Positions 31,408 through 40,829 of a stretch of 41,503 bases of DNA are shown in pieces. Positions within the stretch are counted from its first letter, which is position 1. Each line of letters begins with the position of its first letter. This DNA is from Flemingiibacterium sp045644145 (GTDB lineage: Bacteria; Bacillota; Clostridia; Oscillospirales; CAG-272). A model generated the notes under the pieces. The model saw only the letters and a list, made by a program, of their open reading frames with translations, did not search any database and was not told the origin of the DNA. A program made the position numbers and the translations under genes. Location of the stretch: assembly GCA_045644145.1 (NCBI GenBank), contig JAZRGK010000036.1:1-41503 (forward strand), read 5' to 3'.

Positions 31408-34227
31408 ATGCCACAGGACTATTCCAAAACTCTGAACCTGCCAAACACCGACTTTTCCATGCGTGCGAACCTTCCTCAGCGCGAGCCTGAGATCGGAAGC
31501 GTTTGGGCAGACGAAAAAATCTACGAAAAGATGCTCGAAAAGAACGAGGGCAAGCCGCTGTTCGTTCTTCACGACGGCCCCCCCTTCTCTAACGGTAACA
31601 TCCACATGGGTACTTCCATGAATAAGGTTCTCAAGGACTTTATCAACAAGTACAAATCCATGACCGGCTACAAAGTCCCCTATATTCCAGGTTGGGATAA
31701 CCACGGTATGCCTATCGAGTCCGCCATTATCAAGAAAAATAAGCTTGACCACAAGAATATGTCCGTTTCCGAGTTCAGAACCGCATGCCGTGACTTCGCT
31801 CAGGATTTCGTAAACATTCAGATGACATCCTTCAAGCGTCTTGGCGTTTTGGGCGACTGGGATAACCCCTACCTCACCATGGATCCCAAGTTTGAGGCGC
31901 GTGAGGTTAAGGTGTTCGGTGACATGTACAAGAAGGGCTACATCTACAAGGGACTTAAGCCCGTATACTGGTGTCCTCACGACGAAACCGCGCTTGCAGA
32001 GGCGGAGATCGAGTACAAGGACATCGACTGCACCTCTATTTACGTTAAATTCAAGGTAAGTAACGATCTCGGAAAGCTTTCCGGACTTGATCTTGCTAAC
32101 ACTTATTTCGTGATTTGGACTACCACAACATGGACTCTCCCCGGTAACCTTGCTATCGCCGTACATCCCCGTGAAAAGTACGTTGCTGTCAAGGCTGCGA
32201 ACGGTGAAACCTACATTCTCGCCGATGCTCTTGCTGACAAGACCATGGCAGCGGCAGGTATTACCGAATACGAGCGTGTTGCTGAATATGTTGGCGGCGA
32301 CTTTGAATACATGACCGCAAAGCATCCCTTCCTCGACCGCGAAAGCAAGCTTCTCCTCGCGGAATACGTTACCATGGAAAGCGGTACAGGATGTGTACAC
32401 ACTGCTCCCGGATTCGGTGCGGACGACTACATGACCTGCATGCGCTACAAGATAGATATCGTTGTTCCCGTTGACGACCGCGGTTATCAGACCGAGGATG
32501 CCGGCAAGTTCGCAGGCATGTACTATGAGGAATCCAACGAAGCTATCCTTAAGGATATGACCGAAACCGGCGCACTTCTCGCTTCCGAGAAGATCAGCCA
32601 CAGCTATCCTCACTGCTGGAGATGTAAGCAGCCCATTATCTTCCGTGCAACACCTCAGTGGTTCTGCTCCGTTGATGCGTTCCGCGCTGAGGCTGTTAAG
32701 GCTTGCGAGGGCATTAACTGGATGCCTGCATGGGGCGGCGACCGCATGATCTCCATGATCAACGAGCGTGCAGACTGGTGTATCTCCCGTCAGCGCCGTT
32801 GGGGTCTTCCTATTCCTGTATTCTACTGCCCCGAGTGCAAGAAGCCCGTATGCACCGAGGAAACTATAGCCGCTGTATCCGCCGCTTTCGCTAAAGACGG
32901 CTCAAACGCTTGGTTTGACAAGACTGCCGAGGAGCTTCTTCCTGCAGGCACAAAGTGTCCTCACTGCGGATGCGACCACGGATTTATCAAAGAAACCGAT
33001 ACTCTCGACTGCTGGTTCGACTCCGGTTCCACTCATTTCGCTGTTCTCGAAGACGGTGAGCTTTCCAAGTGGAGCGGCATGAAATGGCCCGCTGACCTCT
33101 ATCTTGAGGGCGCTGACCAGTACCGCGGATGGTTCCAGTCTTCCCTGCTCACAGCGGTTGGCGCTAAGGGCGAAGGCGCGCCTTACAAGGCTGTTCTTAC
33201 CCACGGTTGGGTAGTTGACGGCGAGGGTAAGGCAATGCATAAGTCCCTCGGCAACTCCGTATATCCTGAGGACGTTATCAAGAAGTACGGCGCAGATCTG
33301 CTTCGTCTGTGGGTTGCATCCAGCGACTACACCGTTGACGTTCGCTGCTCCGACAACCTCTTCAAGCAGTTCTCCGAAACCTACAGAAAGTTCCGCAACA
33401 CCGCGAGAATCATTCTTGCTAACCTTGGAAATATCGGCGAGGACTTTGATCCAAGCCGTGATATGCTTCCCCTTTCTGAGCTTGAGCCTATTGACAAGTG
33501 GGCGCTTGCAAGACTTAACAAGCTTGTTAAAGAATCCACCGAGGCATACGAAAACTACGATTTCCATATCGTTGTTCACGCTATCGCAAACTTCTGCACT
33601 GTTGACATGTCGAAGCTTTACATCGACATCACCAAGGACAGACTCTACGTTGAGGCGGCTGACTCCAAGACTCGCCGTGCGGCACAGACTGCAATGTACT
33701 ACATTCTCTCCGCGCTCACAAGACTTACCGCACCTATTCTCTCCTACACCGCCGAGGAGATCTGGGCATCCATGAAGCATATCGCTTCCGATGATAAGCT
33801 CAGTGTATTCCTTAACGATATGCCGAAATATGACGCGGCTCTTGATTTTGACGGCATCGCTGACGGCTACGATAAGCTCTTTGATCTCCGCGACGATGTT
33901 ATGAAGGCACTGGAGCTTGCACGCGCTGAGAAGCTTATCGGTAAGTCCCTTGATGCTAAGCTCACCATCTGGACAAACGATGCCGATGCTTACGCTACGC
34001 TCAATGCATACGCTTCCGAGCTTTGCGATATCTTCATCGTAAGCGGCGTAACTCTCGTAAACGGCGCAGCTCCTGCTGATGCATTTGCTGAAACCGCAAG
34101 CGGCATTGCCGTAAAGGTTGAAGCGGCTGACGGTGAAAAGTGCGACAGATGCTGGAAGTATTCAACGAATGTAACTCACGAAGACGATTCCTGCCTCTGC
34201 GCTCGCTGCAAGGCGGTTATCGGCTGA
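31408..34227 (+). CDS. ileS: Isoleucine--tRNA ligase
   Basis: The 939-aa class I synthetase charges tRNA-Ile. It has the catalytic start GPPFSNGNIHMGTSMNK, GWDNHGMPIES, the editing-domain segment CVHTAPGFGADDY, and a C-terminal zinc finger (CDRCWKYS...CLCARC) as in bacterial-type IleRS. Both signature loops are variants: HMGT instead of HIGH, and AMHKSLGN instead of KMSKSLGN. I believe similar variants occur in other clostridial IleRS, so the enzyme is probably active. The start is ATG 31408 with AAGGAG 9 nt upstream. The gap to divIVA is only 32 nt, so there is no T-box. It overlaps lspA by 1 nt. Confidence 0.96.
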   Translation: MPQDYSKTLNLPNTDFSMRANLPQREPEIGSVWADEKIYEKMLEKNEGKPLFVLHDGPPFSNGNIHMGTSMNKVLKDFINKYKSMTGYKVPYIPGWDNHGMPIESAIIKKNKLDHKNMSVSEFRTACRDFAQDFVNIQMTSFKRLGVLGDWDNPYLTMDPKFEAREVKVFGDMYKKGYIYKGLKPVYWCPHDETALAEAEIEYKDIDCTSIYVKFKVSNDLGKLSGLDLANTYFVIWTTTTWTLPGNLAIAVHPREKYVAVKAANGETYILADALADKTMAAAGITEYERVAEYVGGDFEYMTAKHPFLDRESKLLLAEYVTMESGTGCVHTAPGFGADDYMTCMRYKIDIVVPVDDRGYQTEDAGKFAGMYYEESNEAILKDMTETGALLASEKISHSYPHCWRCKQPIIFRATPQWFCSVDAFRAEAVKACEGINWMPAWGGDRMISMINERADWCISRQRRWGLPIPVFYCPECKKPVCTEETIAAVSAAFAKDGSNAWFDKTAEELLPAGTKCPHCGCDHGFIKETDTLDCWFDSGSTHFAVLEDGELSKWSGMKWPADLYLEGADQYRGWFQSSLLTAVGAKGEGAPYKAVLTHGWVVDGEGKAMHKSLGNSVYPEDVIKKYGADLLRLWVASSDYTVDVRCSDNLFKQFSETYRKFRNTARIILANLGNIGEDFDPSRDMLPLSELEPIDKWALARLNKLVKESTEAYENYDFHIVVHAIANFCTVDMSKLYIDITKDRLYVEAADSKTRRAAQTAMYYILSALTRLTAPILSYTAEEIWASMKHIASDDKLSVFLNDMPKYDAALDFDGIADGYDKLFDLRDDVMKALELARAEKLIGKSLDAKLTIWTNDADAYATLNAYASELCDIFIVSGVTLVNGAAPADAFAETASGIAVKVEAADGEKCDRCWKYSTNVTHEDDSCLCARCKAVIG

Positions 34228-34718
34228 TGAGATTTCTGTGGCTTCTGCCCATTGCGGTGACCGTATGGCTTGATCAGCTTTCAAAGCAGCTCGCCGTTGC
34301 TCACCTTAAAGGAATTGACACATATCCGCTGATTGACGGCGTATTTCACCTGACATATCTCGAAAATCGGGGTGCGGCTTTCGGCATGTTCAAGGATCAC
34401 CGTTGGGTGTTCATGATTATATCCACCGTAGCAATTATTGCGGTTCTCGCATTTATGCTTGGCGGATACAAGAAATACCATAGTCCCCTTCTCTATACGG
34501 GGCTTTCCCTTATAGCAGGCGGCGGAATCGGCAACATGATCGACCGCATAGCTCTCGGATATGTGGTGGACTTCTTCGATTTCCGACTTATAAACTTCGC
34601 TGTATTCAATGTAGCCGACACCTTTGTTTGTGTTGGTTGCGGTATAGTGGTGCTTTATATCATCCTTGATGATATAAAGCAATCAAAACAAAAGAAAGCG
34701 GACAGCGTGTCCGAATGA
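34227..34718 (+). CDS. lspA: Lipoprotein signal peptidase II
   Basis: LspA cleaves prolipoproteins after lipid modification and would process the lipoprotein encoded at 8309. The 163-aa protein has four predicted membrane helices and the two catalytic Asp motifs, GNMIDRI and FNVADTF, plus the conserved NRGAAFGM loop. The start is ATG 34227 within a TGATG overlap with the ileS stop, so it is translationally coupled. A longer frame into ileS is not needed. The length is typical. Confidence 0.95.
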   Translation: MRFLWLLPIAVTVWLDQLSKQLAVAHLKGIDTYPLIDGVFHLTYLENRGAAFGMFKDHRWVFMIISTVAIIAVLAFMLGGYKKYHSPLLYTGLSLIAGGGIGNMIDRIALGYVVDFFDFRLINFAVFNVADTFVCVGCGIVVLYIILDDIKQSKQKKADSVSE

Positions 34719-34719
34719 C

Positions 34720-34754
34720 AAAAAGGGCTGTCGTTTATGCGACAGCCCTTTTTT
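34720..34754 (+). terminator. Terminator after lspA
   Basis: The arms aaaagggctgtcg / cgacagcccttttt with a 6-nt loop are followed by a T run. rluD begins 25 nt later, probably by readthrough or an unseen promoter. Confidence 0.85.
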
Positions 34755-34778
34755 GGAATGTACACAAAGGATAGATCA

Positions 34779-35714
34779 ATGAACATAATAAATGAAGCAG
34801 ACATTGGCAAACGCCTTGACATTTATATAAGCGAATCCGAGGGGATTACCCGTTCAGCGGCGCAGAAGCTTATTGCCGACGAAAATGTGACCGTAAACGG
34901 AAAATTCCCTTCCAAAAATTATAAGCTTCGACTTGGTGATGAAGTGGAAACGGAGCTGCCCGAACCGGTGTCGGACGATGCTCTGCCGCAGAATATCCCC
35001 CTTGATATCGTATACGAGGACAGCGATTTGCTTATAGTCAATAAGCCTCGCGGTATGGTGGTGCATCCTGCTCCCGGCAATCTCGAAGGTACGCTTGTGA
35101 ACGCCTTACTCTACCACTGCGCTGACTCCCTTTCGGGAATCGGCGGAGTAATTCGTCCGGGCATAGTACACCGCATCGACAAGGACACAAGCGGACTTTT
35201 AATTGTCGCAAAAAATGACAACTCCCACTTGAAGCTCGCTGAACAGATAAAAGCCCACAGCTTTGAGCGTGAATACCGCGCTGTGGTATTGGGAAATCTA
35301 CGAAGTGACAGAGGAACAGTTGATGCACCCATCGGACGGGATGTGCGCGACCGCAAACGCATGGCAATATGCGCTGACGGGCGAAATGCGCGCACACATT
35401 ACGAGGTGCTGGAACGGTTCTCCGCCATGGGACACAGCTATACATTTGTGCGCTGCACTCTTGAAACGGGGCGTACACATCAGATTCGTGTGCATATGAA
35501 ATCCCTCGGTCATCCGCTCCTCGGCGACACGCTGTACGGCGGCGGAAACACTAAATTTGAACATAACCTCGGCGATCTCCTCTCCGGACAATGTCTGTGT
35601 GCATCCCATATCGGATTTGTTCACCCCACAAGCGGAGAATTTCTGCGCTTTGACTGTGAGCTTCCCGATTATTTTAATAGGATTCTCGAAAAGCTACGAA
35701 AGGCATCAATGTGA
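34779..35714 (+). CDS. rluD: RluA-family 23S rRNA pseudouridine synthase (RluD/YlyB-like)
   Basis: The 311-aa protein has an N-terminal S4 domain (KRLDIYISESEGITRSAAQKL) and a pseudouridine synthase domain with the catalytic Asp in HRIDKDTSGLL, the MVVHPAPG strand and TGRTHQIRVHM. It matches the RluD/YlyB type that modifies 23S rRNA helix 69, and lspA-rluD neighbourhood is common in Gram-positive bacteria. The exact uridine targets are not proven by sequence. The start is ATG 34779 with AAAGGA 7 nt upstream. It overlaps the next gene by 4 nt. Confidence 0.9.
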   Translation: MNIINEADIGKRLDIYISESEGITRSAAQKLIADENVTVNGKFPSKNYKLRLGDEVETELPEPVSDDALPQNIPLDIVYEDSDLLIVNKPRGMVVHPAPGNLEGTLVNALLYHCADSLSGIGGVIRPGIVHRIDKDTSGLLIVAKNDNSHLKLAEQIKAHSFEREYRAVVLGNLRSDRGTVDAPIGRDVRDRKRMAICADGRNARTHYEVLERFSAMGHSYTFVRCTLETGRTHQIRVHMKSLGHPLLGDTLYGGGNTKFEHNLGDLLSGQCLCASHIGFVHPTSGEFLRFDCELPDYFNRILEKLRKASM

Positions 35715-36532
35715 AATTTTCAAATATAATGATAGTCACCGATCTTGACGGCACATTCTACAATTCAAAGTCCGAGCTTGTACAGAAAAACCTCGATGCG
35801 GTGGAATATTTCAAGAAAAACGGCGGACTTTTCACCGTTGCCTCGGGACGCGTTCCCCCTTACTACGGAAGAAGCGGCGATTCTATTCCCTCTATTGCAA
35901 ACACACCGGCTATACTCTGCAACGGCGCATTTTGCTATGATTTTTCCACCGATAAGCGGCTGTGTCAGGTTGAGCTTGACTACGAGCGTGCCGTAAATAT
36001 TATAAACAGAGTGCGCGAAAGCTTTCCGGAGACCAACGTTCGCGCCTGCTTCGGCGACTGCGAGATAGCGATCTCTCCGGATCAGATTTTTTCCTGCCAC
36101 CGCGGAAAATATCGGCTGAGCGGAAAAACACCGCCTGAAATTTTTGGGTGGACCAGGGTTTCTTTTACCGACGAGAGCGAAGTGCTTTCCGAAATACGCC
36201 GTATGGTAGAAGAAGAAAACTCAGAATACTTTTCATTTATGCTTGCCTGCTCCACTATTTTTGAATTTCAGGCCAAGGAAGCTACCAAGGGGCACGCTCT
36301 TGACAGACTTCGTTCCATCGTTATAAACAGAGGTCTGGCGGATGAAAATTTAAAAATATACGCCATCGGGGACTATGAAAACGATCTTGAAATGCTCCGT
36401 CACTGCGATGTGCCGGCATGCCCCGAAAACGCCATAGATTTAATAAAAAGCACAGCAAAGATTCACCTTTGTCACTGCGACGACGGTACAGCCGCCGATC
36501 TTATATCCCGTATAGAAGCCGGGGAGATATAG
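35711..36532 (+). CDS. Cof-type HAD-superfamily hydrolase
   Basis: The 273-aa protein is a HAD phosphatase of the Cof/IIB type. Motif I is VTDLDGTFY (nucleophile and acid Asp), motif II is the VASGR segment, the conserved Lys is in EATKGHAL and motif IV is GDYENDLEML. The cap domain lies between. Substrates in this family are sugar phosphates or nucleotides and cannot be predicted. The start is GTG 35711, in a 4-nt overlap with the rluD stop, so translation is coupled. Confidence 0.9.
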   Translation: MKFSNIMIVTDLDGTFYNSKSELVQKNLDAVEYFKKNGGLFTVASGRVPPYYGRSGDSIPSIANTPAILCNGAFCYDFSTDKRLCQVELDYERAVNIINRVRESFPETNVRACFGDCEIAISPDQIFSCHRGKYRLSGKTPPEIFGWTRVSFTDESEVLSEIRRMVEEENSEYFSFMLACSTIFEFQAKEATKGHALDRLRSIVINRGLADENLKIYAIGDYENDLEMLRHCDVPACPENAIDLIKSTAKIHLCHCDDGTAADLISRIEAGEI

Positions 36533-36555
36533 CGTTAAAATAAATCTTCACCCTA

Positions 36556-36603
36556 GAAAGGATGGCTTTCGAAAACGAAAGCACTGGTAATTCACGTTGT
36601 TAA
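36556..36603 (+). promoter_or_regulatory. Leader of the ABC exporter pair: hairpin and 13-codon reading frame
   Basis: The best ribosome site, GAAAGGA (36556-36562), lies 34 nt before the exporter start codon TTG 36597. A hairpin gctttcg (36565-36571) / cgaaagc (36576-36582) lies between. A 13-codon frame (MAFENESTGNSRC) runs from ATG 36562 to TAA 36603 and overlaps the exporter start, which would allow translational coupling. Its ATG directly abuts the ribosome site, so its translation is uncertain. Confidence 0.5.
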
Positions 36604-38330
36604 AGCTTGCACGTTATCTTAAAAAATTCAGAATCTACGTTATAATCGGACCTGCCTTTAAGCTTATCGAGGCTATTTTCGAGCTTATTGTGCCCCTTGT
36701 TATCAAAAATATGATAGACGTTGGCATCGGCACGGGCGACACCGGATATGTGCTCCGCATGGGCGGTATACTTGTGCTTCTTGGTGCGGTGGGGCTTTGC
36801 TCTACCCTCGTATGCCAGCGTTCGGCGGCTATTGCATCCCAAGGAGTTGGTACTGTCATAAGGGACGATGTGTTTAAAAAGATTGCTTCCCTCTCCCACG
36901 ACAAGCGTGACGAGATCGGTACCCCCTCGCTTATCACGCGTATTACAGCGGATATAAATCAGCTTCAGGTAGCGGTTGCCATGCTTATACGCCTTGTTAT
37001 CCGTGCTCCTTTCCTCGCAATCGGCGCTATCATCATGGCGATGAGCATAAGTGTTCGCATATCGATTATATTCCTTGTTGCTACGGTACTTATTTTCCTC
37101 GTTATCTTCCTTATAATGGCGAAATCCGTTCCCCATTTCAAGAGCATACAGAAAAAGCTTGACCGAATCTCGCTGATCACCCGTGAAAATCTCTCGGGAG
37201 CGCGCGTTATACGCGCATTTTCGGGTAATGATCGCGAGCTTCACCGATTCCGCGAAGCAATCGACGATCATACAGCATCATCCATCAAAGTATCAAGGCT
37301 GTCTGCTCTTCTCAACCCTCTCACGCTGGTTATTGTAAATTTAGCAATAGCGGCAATTATTCTTCTTTCGGGAAAGCCGGTAGACAACGGAGAGCTTACA
37401 CAAGGCGATGTAATAGCACTTGTGAATTACATGAATCAAACACTCCAAGCGCTTATCGTTGTAGCCAATCTCTTTGTTATCTTCACAAAAGCCGCTGCTT
37501 CCGCGGTGCGCGTCAATGAGGTGCTTGATGCAGAGAACGGTATCACCGATGCGTTAAACGCCGCATATTCCCCCGTACCTTCAAAGGTAAAAGTAAAATT
37601 CGACGATGTATGCTTCCGCTATCCGGATTCAGAGGAAAACGCCCTTGATAACATCTCATTTGAGATAAACGAGGGTGAAACGGTGGGCATAATCGGCGCA
37701 ACCGGTTCGGGAAAGTCAACAGTTATCGGGCTTATTCCCCGTTTCTACGATGTAACGGGCGGCACCGTTTATTTCGACGGTGCGGACATACGCACAGTTC
37801 CGGCAAGGGAACTTCGCGACCGTATCGGACTTGTACCTCAGAAGTCTATGCTTATTTCCGGCACTATAGCCGACAATCTTCGCTTTGGCGCACCCGATGC
37901 AACAGACGAGGAGCTGTGGGCAGCATGCGATGCGGCACAGGCAACTGAATTCATAAAATCTAAACTCAATGGACTTTATTCCGCTGTTACTCAGGGCGCA
38001 AAGAATCTGTCCGGAGGTCAGCGCCAAAGACTTACCATAGCACGCGCTCTTGCATCAAAGCCTGAGGTGCTGATACTCGACGACAGCTCTTCCGCCCTTG
38101 ATTTCGCCACCGATGCCAAGCTTCGCTCAGCGCTCGCGGAGCTTTCGCGTAAAAACAGGCTCACGCAGATAATAGTATCACAGCGTGTGGGCACTATCAG
38201 GCACGCCGATAAGATCCTCGTTATGGACGATGGCAGACTTGTTGGCATTGGCACTCACGATCAGTTGAAGCGCGACTGTGACGTATATCTTGAAATATGC
38301 CGCTCACAGCTCAGAGAGGAGGAGATATAA
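36597..38330 (+). CDS. Heterodimeric ABC exporter, subunit with degenerate ATPase site
   Basis: The 577-aa half transporter has a six-helix exporter domain (residues 1-310) and an ATPase domain with Walker A GATGSGKST and signature LSGGQRQR. The residue after the Walker B Asp is Asp rather than Glu (LILDDSSSALD), and the switch His is Gln (VSQRVGTI). This is the pattern of the degenerate subunit in exporters such as TM287/288, LmrCD and BmrCD. An in-frame stop at 36588 leaves TTG 36597 as the only sensible start, and no ribosome site lies close to it. It overlaps the partner gene by 1 nt. Multidrug or lipid substrates are plausible but unproven. Confidence 0.92.
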   Translation: MLKLARYLKKFRIYVIIGPAFKLIEAIFELIVPLVIKNMIDVGIGTGDTGYVLRMGGILVLLGAVGLCSTLVCQRSAAIASQGVGTVIRDDVFKKIASLSHDKRDEIGTPSLITRITADINQLQVAVAMLIRLVIRAPFLAIGAIIMAMSISVRISIIFLVATVLIFLVIFLIMAKSVPHFKSIQKKLDRISLITRENLSGARVIRAFSGNDRELHRFREAIDDHTASSIKVSRLSALLNPLTLVIVNLAIAAIILLSGKPVDNGELTQGDVIALVNYMNQTLQALIVVANLFVIFTKAAASAVRVNEVLDAENGITDALNAAYSPVPSKVKVKFDDVCFRYPDSEENALDNISFEINEGETVGIIGATGSGKSTVIGLIPRFYDVTGGTVYFDGADIRTVPARELRDRIGLVPQKSMLISGTIADNLRFGAPDATDEELWAACDAAQATEFIKSKLNGLYSAVTQGAKNLSGGQRQRLTIARALASKPEVLILDDSSSALDFATDAKLRSALAELSRKNRLTQIIVSQRVGTIRHADKILVMDDGRLVGIGTHDQLKRDCDVYLEICRSQLREEEI

Positions 38331-40072
38331 TGAACAAGAAAAGCACATTAAGCCGCCTTTTCACCTATGTAAAGCCTTATCTCCCTCTCGTAATTCTCGC
38401 ACTTGTTACGGCTATTCTCGGCGTTGCTCTGACGCTCCTTGCACCAATTCTCACGGGTTTTGCCATTGATAAGCTTGCAGGAGTGAATAACGTTGACTTT
38501 CCTGCACTCTACGCTATTCTGAGCGTACTTACCGTATCGGTGCTTGTATCCGCCGCATCCCAGTGGGCAATGAACATCTGCACAAATATGATAAGCTACA
38601 AAGTTGTAAGAGATATGCGTGCGGACATGTTCGGCAAGCTTCACCACGTTCCCCTGCGTTATATCGACAGAAACTCCCACGGTGACCTTATTTCCCGCGT
38701 AGTCAACGACATAGATGCAGTTGCCGACGGACTTCTTCAAGGGCTTGCGCAGTTTTTAACGGGTATTCTCACTATTCTCGGAACAATCGCATTTATGTTC
38801 TCCATAAACGTGACCGTTGCCATTGTGGTTGTGGTGCTTACACCGCTCTCACTCTTTGTGGCGTGGTTTATTGCAAAATTCACTCACTCCGCATTTAAGG
38901 AGCAAAGTGTGATACAAGGTGAACTTTCGGGATATGCAGAGGAGCTTATCGGAAACGGCAAGATCGTCACCGCATTCGCATATGAAGACCGCGCCTGTGA
39001 GCATTACCGCGAAACAAACGCAAGATTACGGAAGGCAGGCGTCCGCGCACAGTGGTATTCCTCGCTGACCAATCCTTCCACAAGATTTGTCAATGCAATG
39101 GTATACGCTCTTGCCGCTGTTATGGGATGCTTTGTGGCGATCACCAAAGGCACAATATCCGTTGGTGCGATATCCAGCTTCCTCACCTATGCGACGCAGT
39201 ATACGAAGCCTTTTAACGAGATAACAGGCGTTATAACCCAACTTCAGAGCGCACTTGCATCTGCGGAAAGAGTATTTGCGGTACTTGATGAATCCGACGA
39301 GCTCCCCGACGCTGACGGCGAGATTTCCGAGGAAGAATGTAAAGGAAGCGTGGCGCTTGACTCCGTTGACTTCTCATATACTCCGGAGCGTCCGCTTATT
39401 AAGGATTTCAACCTTGACGTTGCCCCCGGTAAGCGTGTTGCAATAGTAGGACCTACCGGCTGCGGCAAGACCACGCTTATAAATCTGCTTATGCGCTTCT
39501 ACGATGTGACAAACGGTGAGATTCGCGTGGAAAACCGACCTATCAAAACCTTAAAACGTGCATCGCTTCGTTCGCTTTACGGAATGGTTCTCCAGGAAAC
39601 ATGGCTGTTTAAAGGAACGATACGCGAAAATATTGCTTATGCCAAGCCTGATGCAACCCTCGAAGAAATCATGGAAGCGGCAAAGCGTGCCCACATCCAC
39701 AGCTTTATACGCCGTCTGCCTAAGGGTTACGACACGGTAGTAACCGAGGGCGGCGGAAACATTTCCGAGGGTCAGAAGCAGCTCCTCTGCATCGCCAGAG
39801 TGATGCTTGCAATGCCGCCCATGCTCATACTTGACGAGGCAACAAGCTCCATCGACACCATGACCGAGATACGCATACAAAAAGCCTTCGCCGAAATGAT
39901 GCAGGGCCGCACATCGTTCATTGTAGCCCACCGCCTGTCTACCATACGCGAGGCGGATATTATCCTCGTTATGTGCGACGGAAACGTTATCGAGCAGGGC
40001 AGTCACGAAGAGCTCCTTGCACAAAAGGGCGCATATTATGAGCTGTACAACAGCCAATTCGCGGCTCAGTAA
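38330..40072 (+). CDS. Heterodimeric ABC exporter, catalytic subunit
   Basis: The 580-aa half transporter pairs with the preceding gene. Its ATPase domain keeps the catalytic Glu (LILDEATSSID), Walker A GPTGCGKTT and the switch His (VAHRLST), but its signature motif is ISEGQKQ instead of LSGGQ. Together the two subunits thus have one intact and one degenerate ATP site, the arrangement known from TM287/288. The start is ATG 38330 in a TAATG overlap with the upstream stop. GGAGGAG lies 7 nt upstream. The longer frame from 38297 is not used. Confidence 0.93.
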   Translation: MNKKSTLSRLFTYVKPYLPLVILALVTAILGVALTLLAPILTGFAIDKLAGVNNVDFPALYAILSVLTVSVLVSAASQWAMNICTNMISYKVVRDMRADMFGKLHHVPLRYIDRNSHGDLISRVVNDIDAVADGLLQGLAQFLTGILTILGTIAFMFSINVTVAIVVVVLTPLSLFVAWFIAKFTHSAFKEQSVIQGELSGYAEELIGNGKIVTAFAYEDRACEHYRETNARLRKAGVRAQWYSSLTNPSTRFVNAMVYALAAVMGCFVAITKGTISVGAISSFLTYATQYTKPFNEITGVITQLQSALASAERVFAVLDESDELPDADGEISEEECKGSVALDSVDFSYTPERPLIKDFNLDVAPGKRVAIVGPTGCGKTTLINLLMRFYDVTNGEIRVENRPIKTLKRASLRSLYGMVLQETWLFKGTIRENIAYAKPDATLEEIMEAAKRAHIHSFIRRLPKGYDTVVTEGGGNISEGQKQLLCIARVMLAMPPMLILDEATSSIDTMTEIRIQKAFAEMMQGRTSFIVAHRLSTIREADIILVMCDGNVIEQGSHEELLAQKGAYYELYNSQFAAQ

Positions 40073-40079
40073 ATTAACG

Positions 40080-40121
40080 AAACTCTCGGATATAAGCTCA
40101 AGGCTTGTATCCGAGAGTTTT
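40080..40121 (+). terminator. Terminator of the ABC exporter operon
   Basis: The arms aaactctcggatataagc / gcttgtatccgagagttt with a 5-nt loop are followed by Ts, 8 nt after the stop. Confidence 0.88.
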
Positions 40122-40181
40122 GGGCTTTAGTACAATTATAAAAGCGGTGTGAACATTTAAGTTCACACCATCACTTTATCT

Positions 40182-40661
40182 TCAATTGATTGTTACATTT
40201 GTTATATCGCCTTCACCAATAAATCTTTTTGAAAAATTGCTGTCAGCTGGATCGAGTTGAAAATAGTATGTTTTTCCTTTTTCAACTGTGAATCTTTTTC
40301 CACCATAAATATTATCAGCTCTACCTGTATATCTACCAATTTCTGTGGAGCCAAAGAAGTTTTTTCTATATAGTGTAACTGTGAATAAATCATTGCTTGT
40401 AAATGGCTCTCCTTGGTTATGCGCGGGTAAATATACCATTGCCCTCGTCTGTATTGTCAATGTGTCTTCATTTGCAGTAAATTCATCAGATGGACAAGAA
40501 AAGTAAAAATCAAAAGTAAAGTGCCCGTTTGATTCTATTCGGGAATTTTGATTATCAAATCTAATATAGTTATCTTCTGCATTATCTGCGGATACAACAA
40601 CTGCACCAATTAAACATACTGTTATGACGAGTAAAACAACCTTAAAAATATTCTTTTTCAT
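40182..40661 (-). CDS. Secreted protein of unknown function
   Basis: The 159-aa protein has a clear Sec signal peptide (MKKNIFKVVLLVITVCLIGAVVVSA, cleavage probably before DNAEDN). The mature part of about 135 residues is beta-rich with alternating aromatics (HFTFDFYFSCP, LFTVTLYRKN, KTYYFQLDP) and looks like an Ig-like or jelly-roll fold. I do not recognise the family. The start is ATG 40661 with AGGATGG about 9 nt upstream. The DNA is AT-rich compared with the left neighbour. A TTAACT/TAAATA pair upstream could be its promoter. Confidence 0.72.
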   Translation of the reverse strand: MKKNIFKVVLLVITVCLIGAVVVSADNAEDNYIRFDNQNSRIESNGHFTFDFYFSCPSDEFTANEDTLTIQTRAMVYLPAHNQGEPFTSNDLFTVTLYRKNFFGSTEIGRYTGRADNIYGGKRFTVEKGKTYYFQLDPADSNFSKRFIGEGDITNVTIN

Positions 40662-40829
40662 CTTAAATAACCATCCTATATATTTCACAAAATATTATTT
40701 AGTGTTTAATCTACTTAGAGTTAATTATGCTCTTCTCAAAGAGCAGTGCATAAAACCCGACGGTTTAGAAATAACAATAATCTCTCCTTTCAAAATTACA
40801 CACATTGTGTGTAGTTTATTACAGAATAC

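Noticed and set aside
31210..32613. A 467-aa open frame antisense to divIVA/ileS, and a 292-aa one at 32902-33780
   Set aside because: Both are shadows of ileS. They lack ribosome sites and protein-like domains, and the sense strand is a certain gene.
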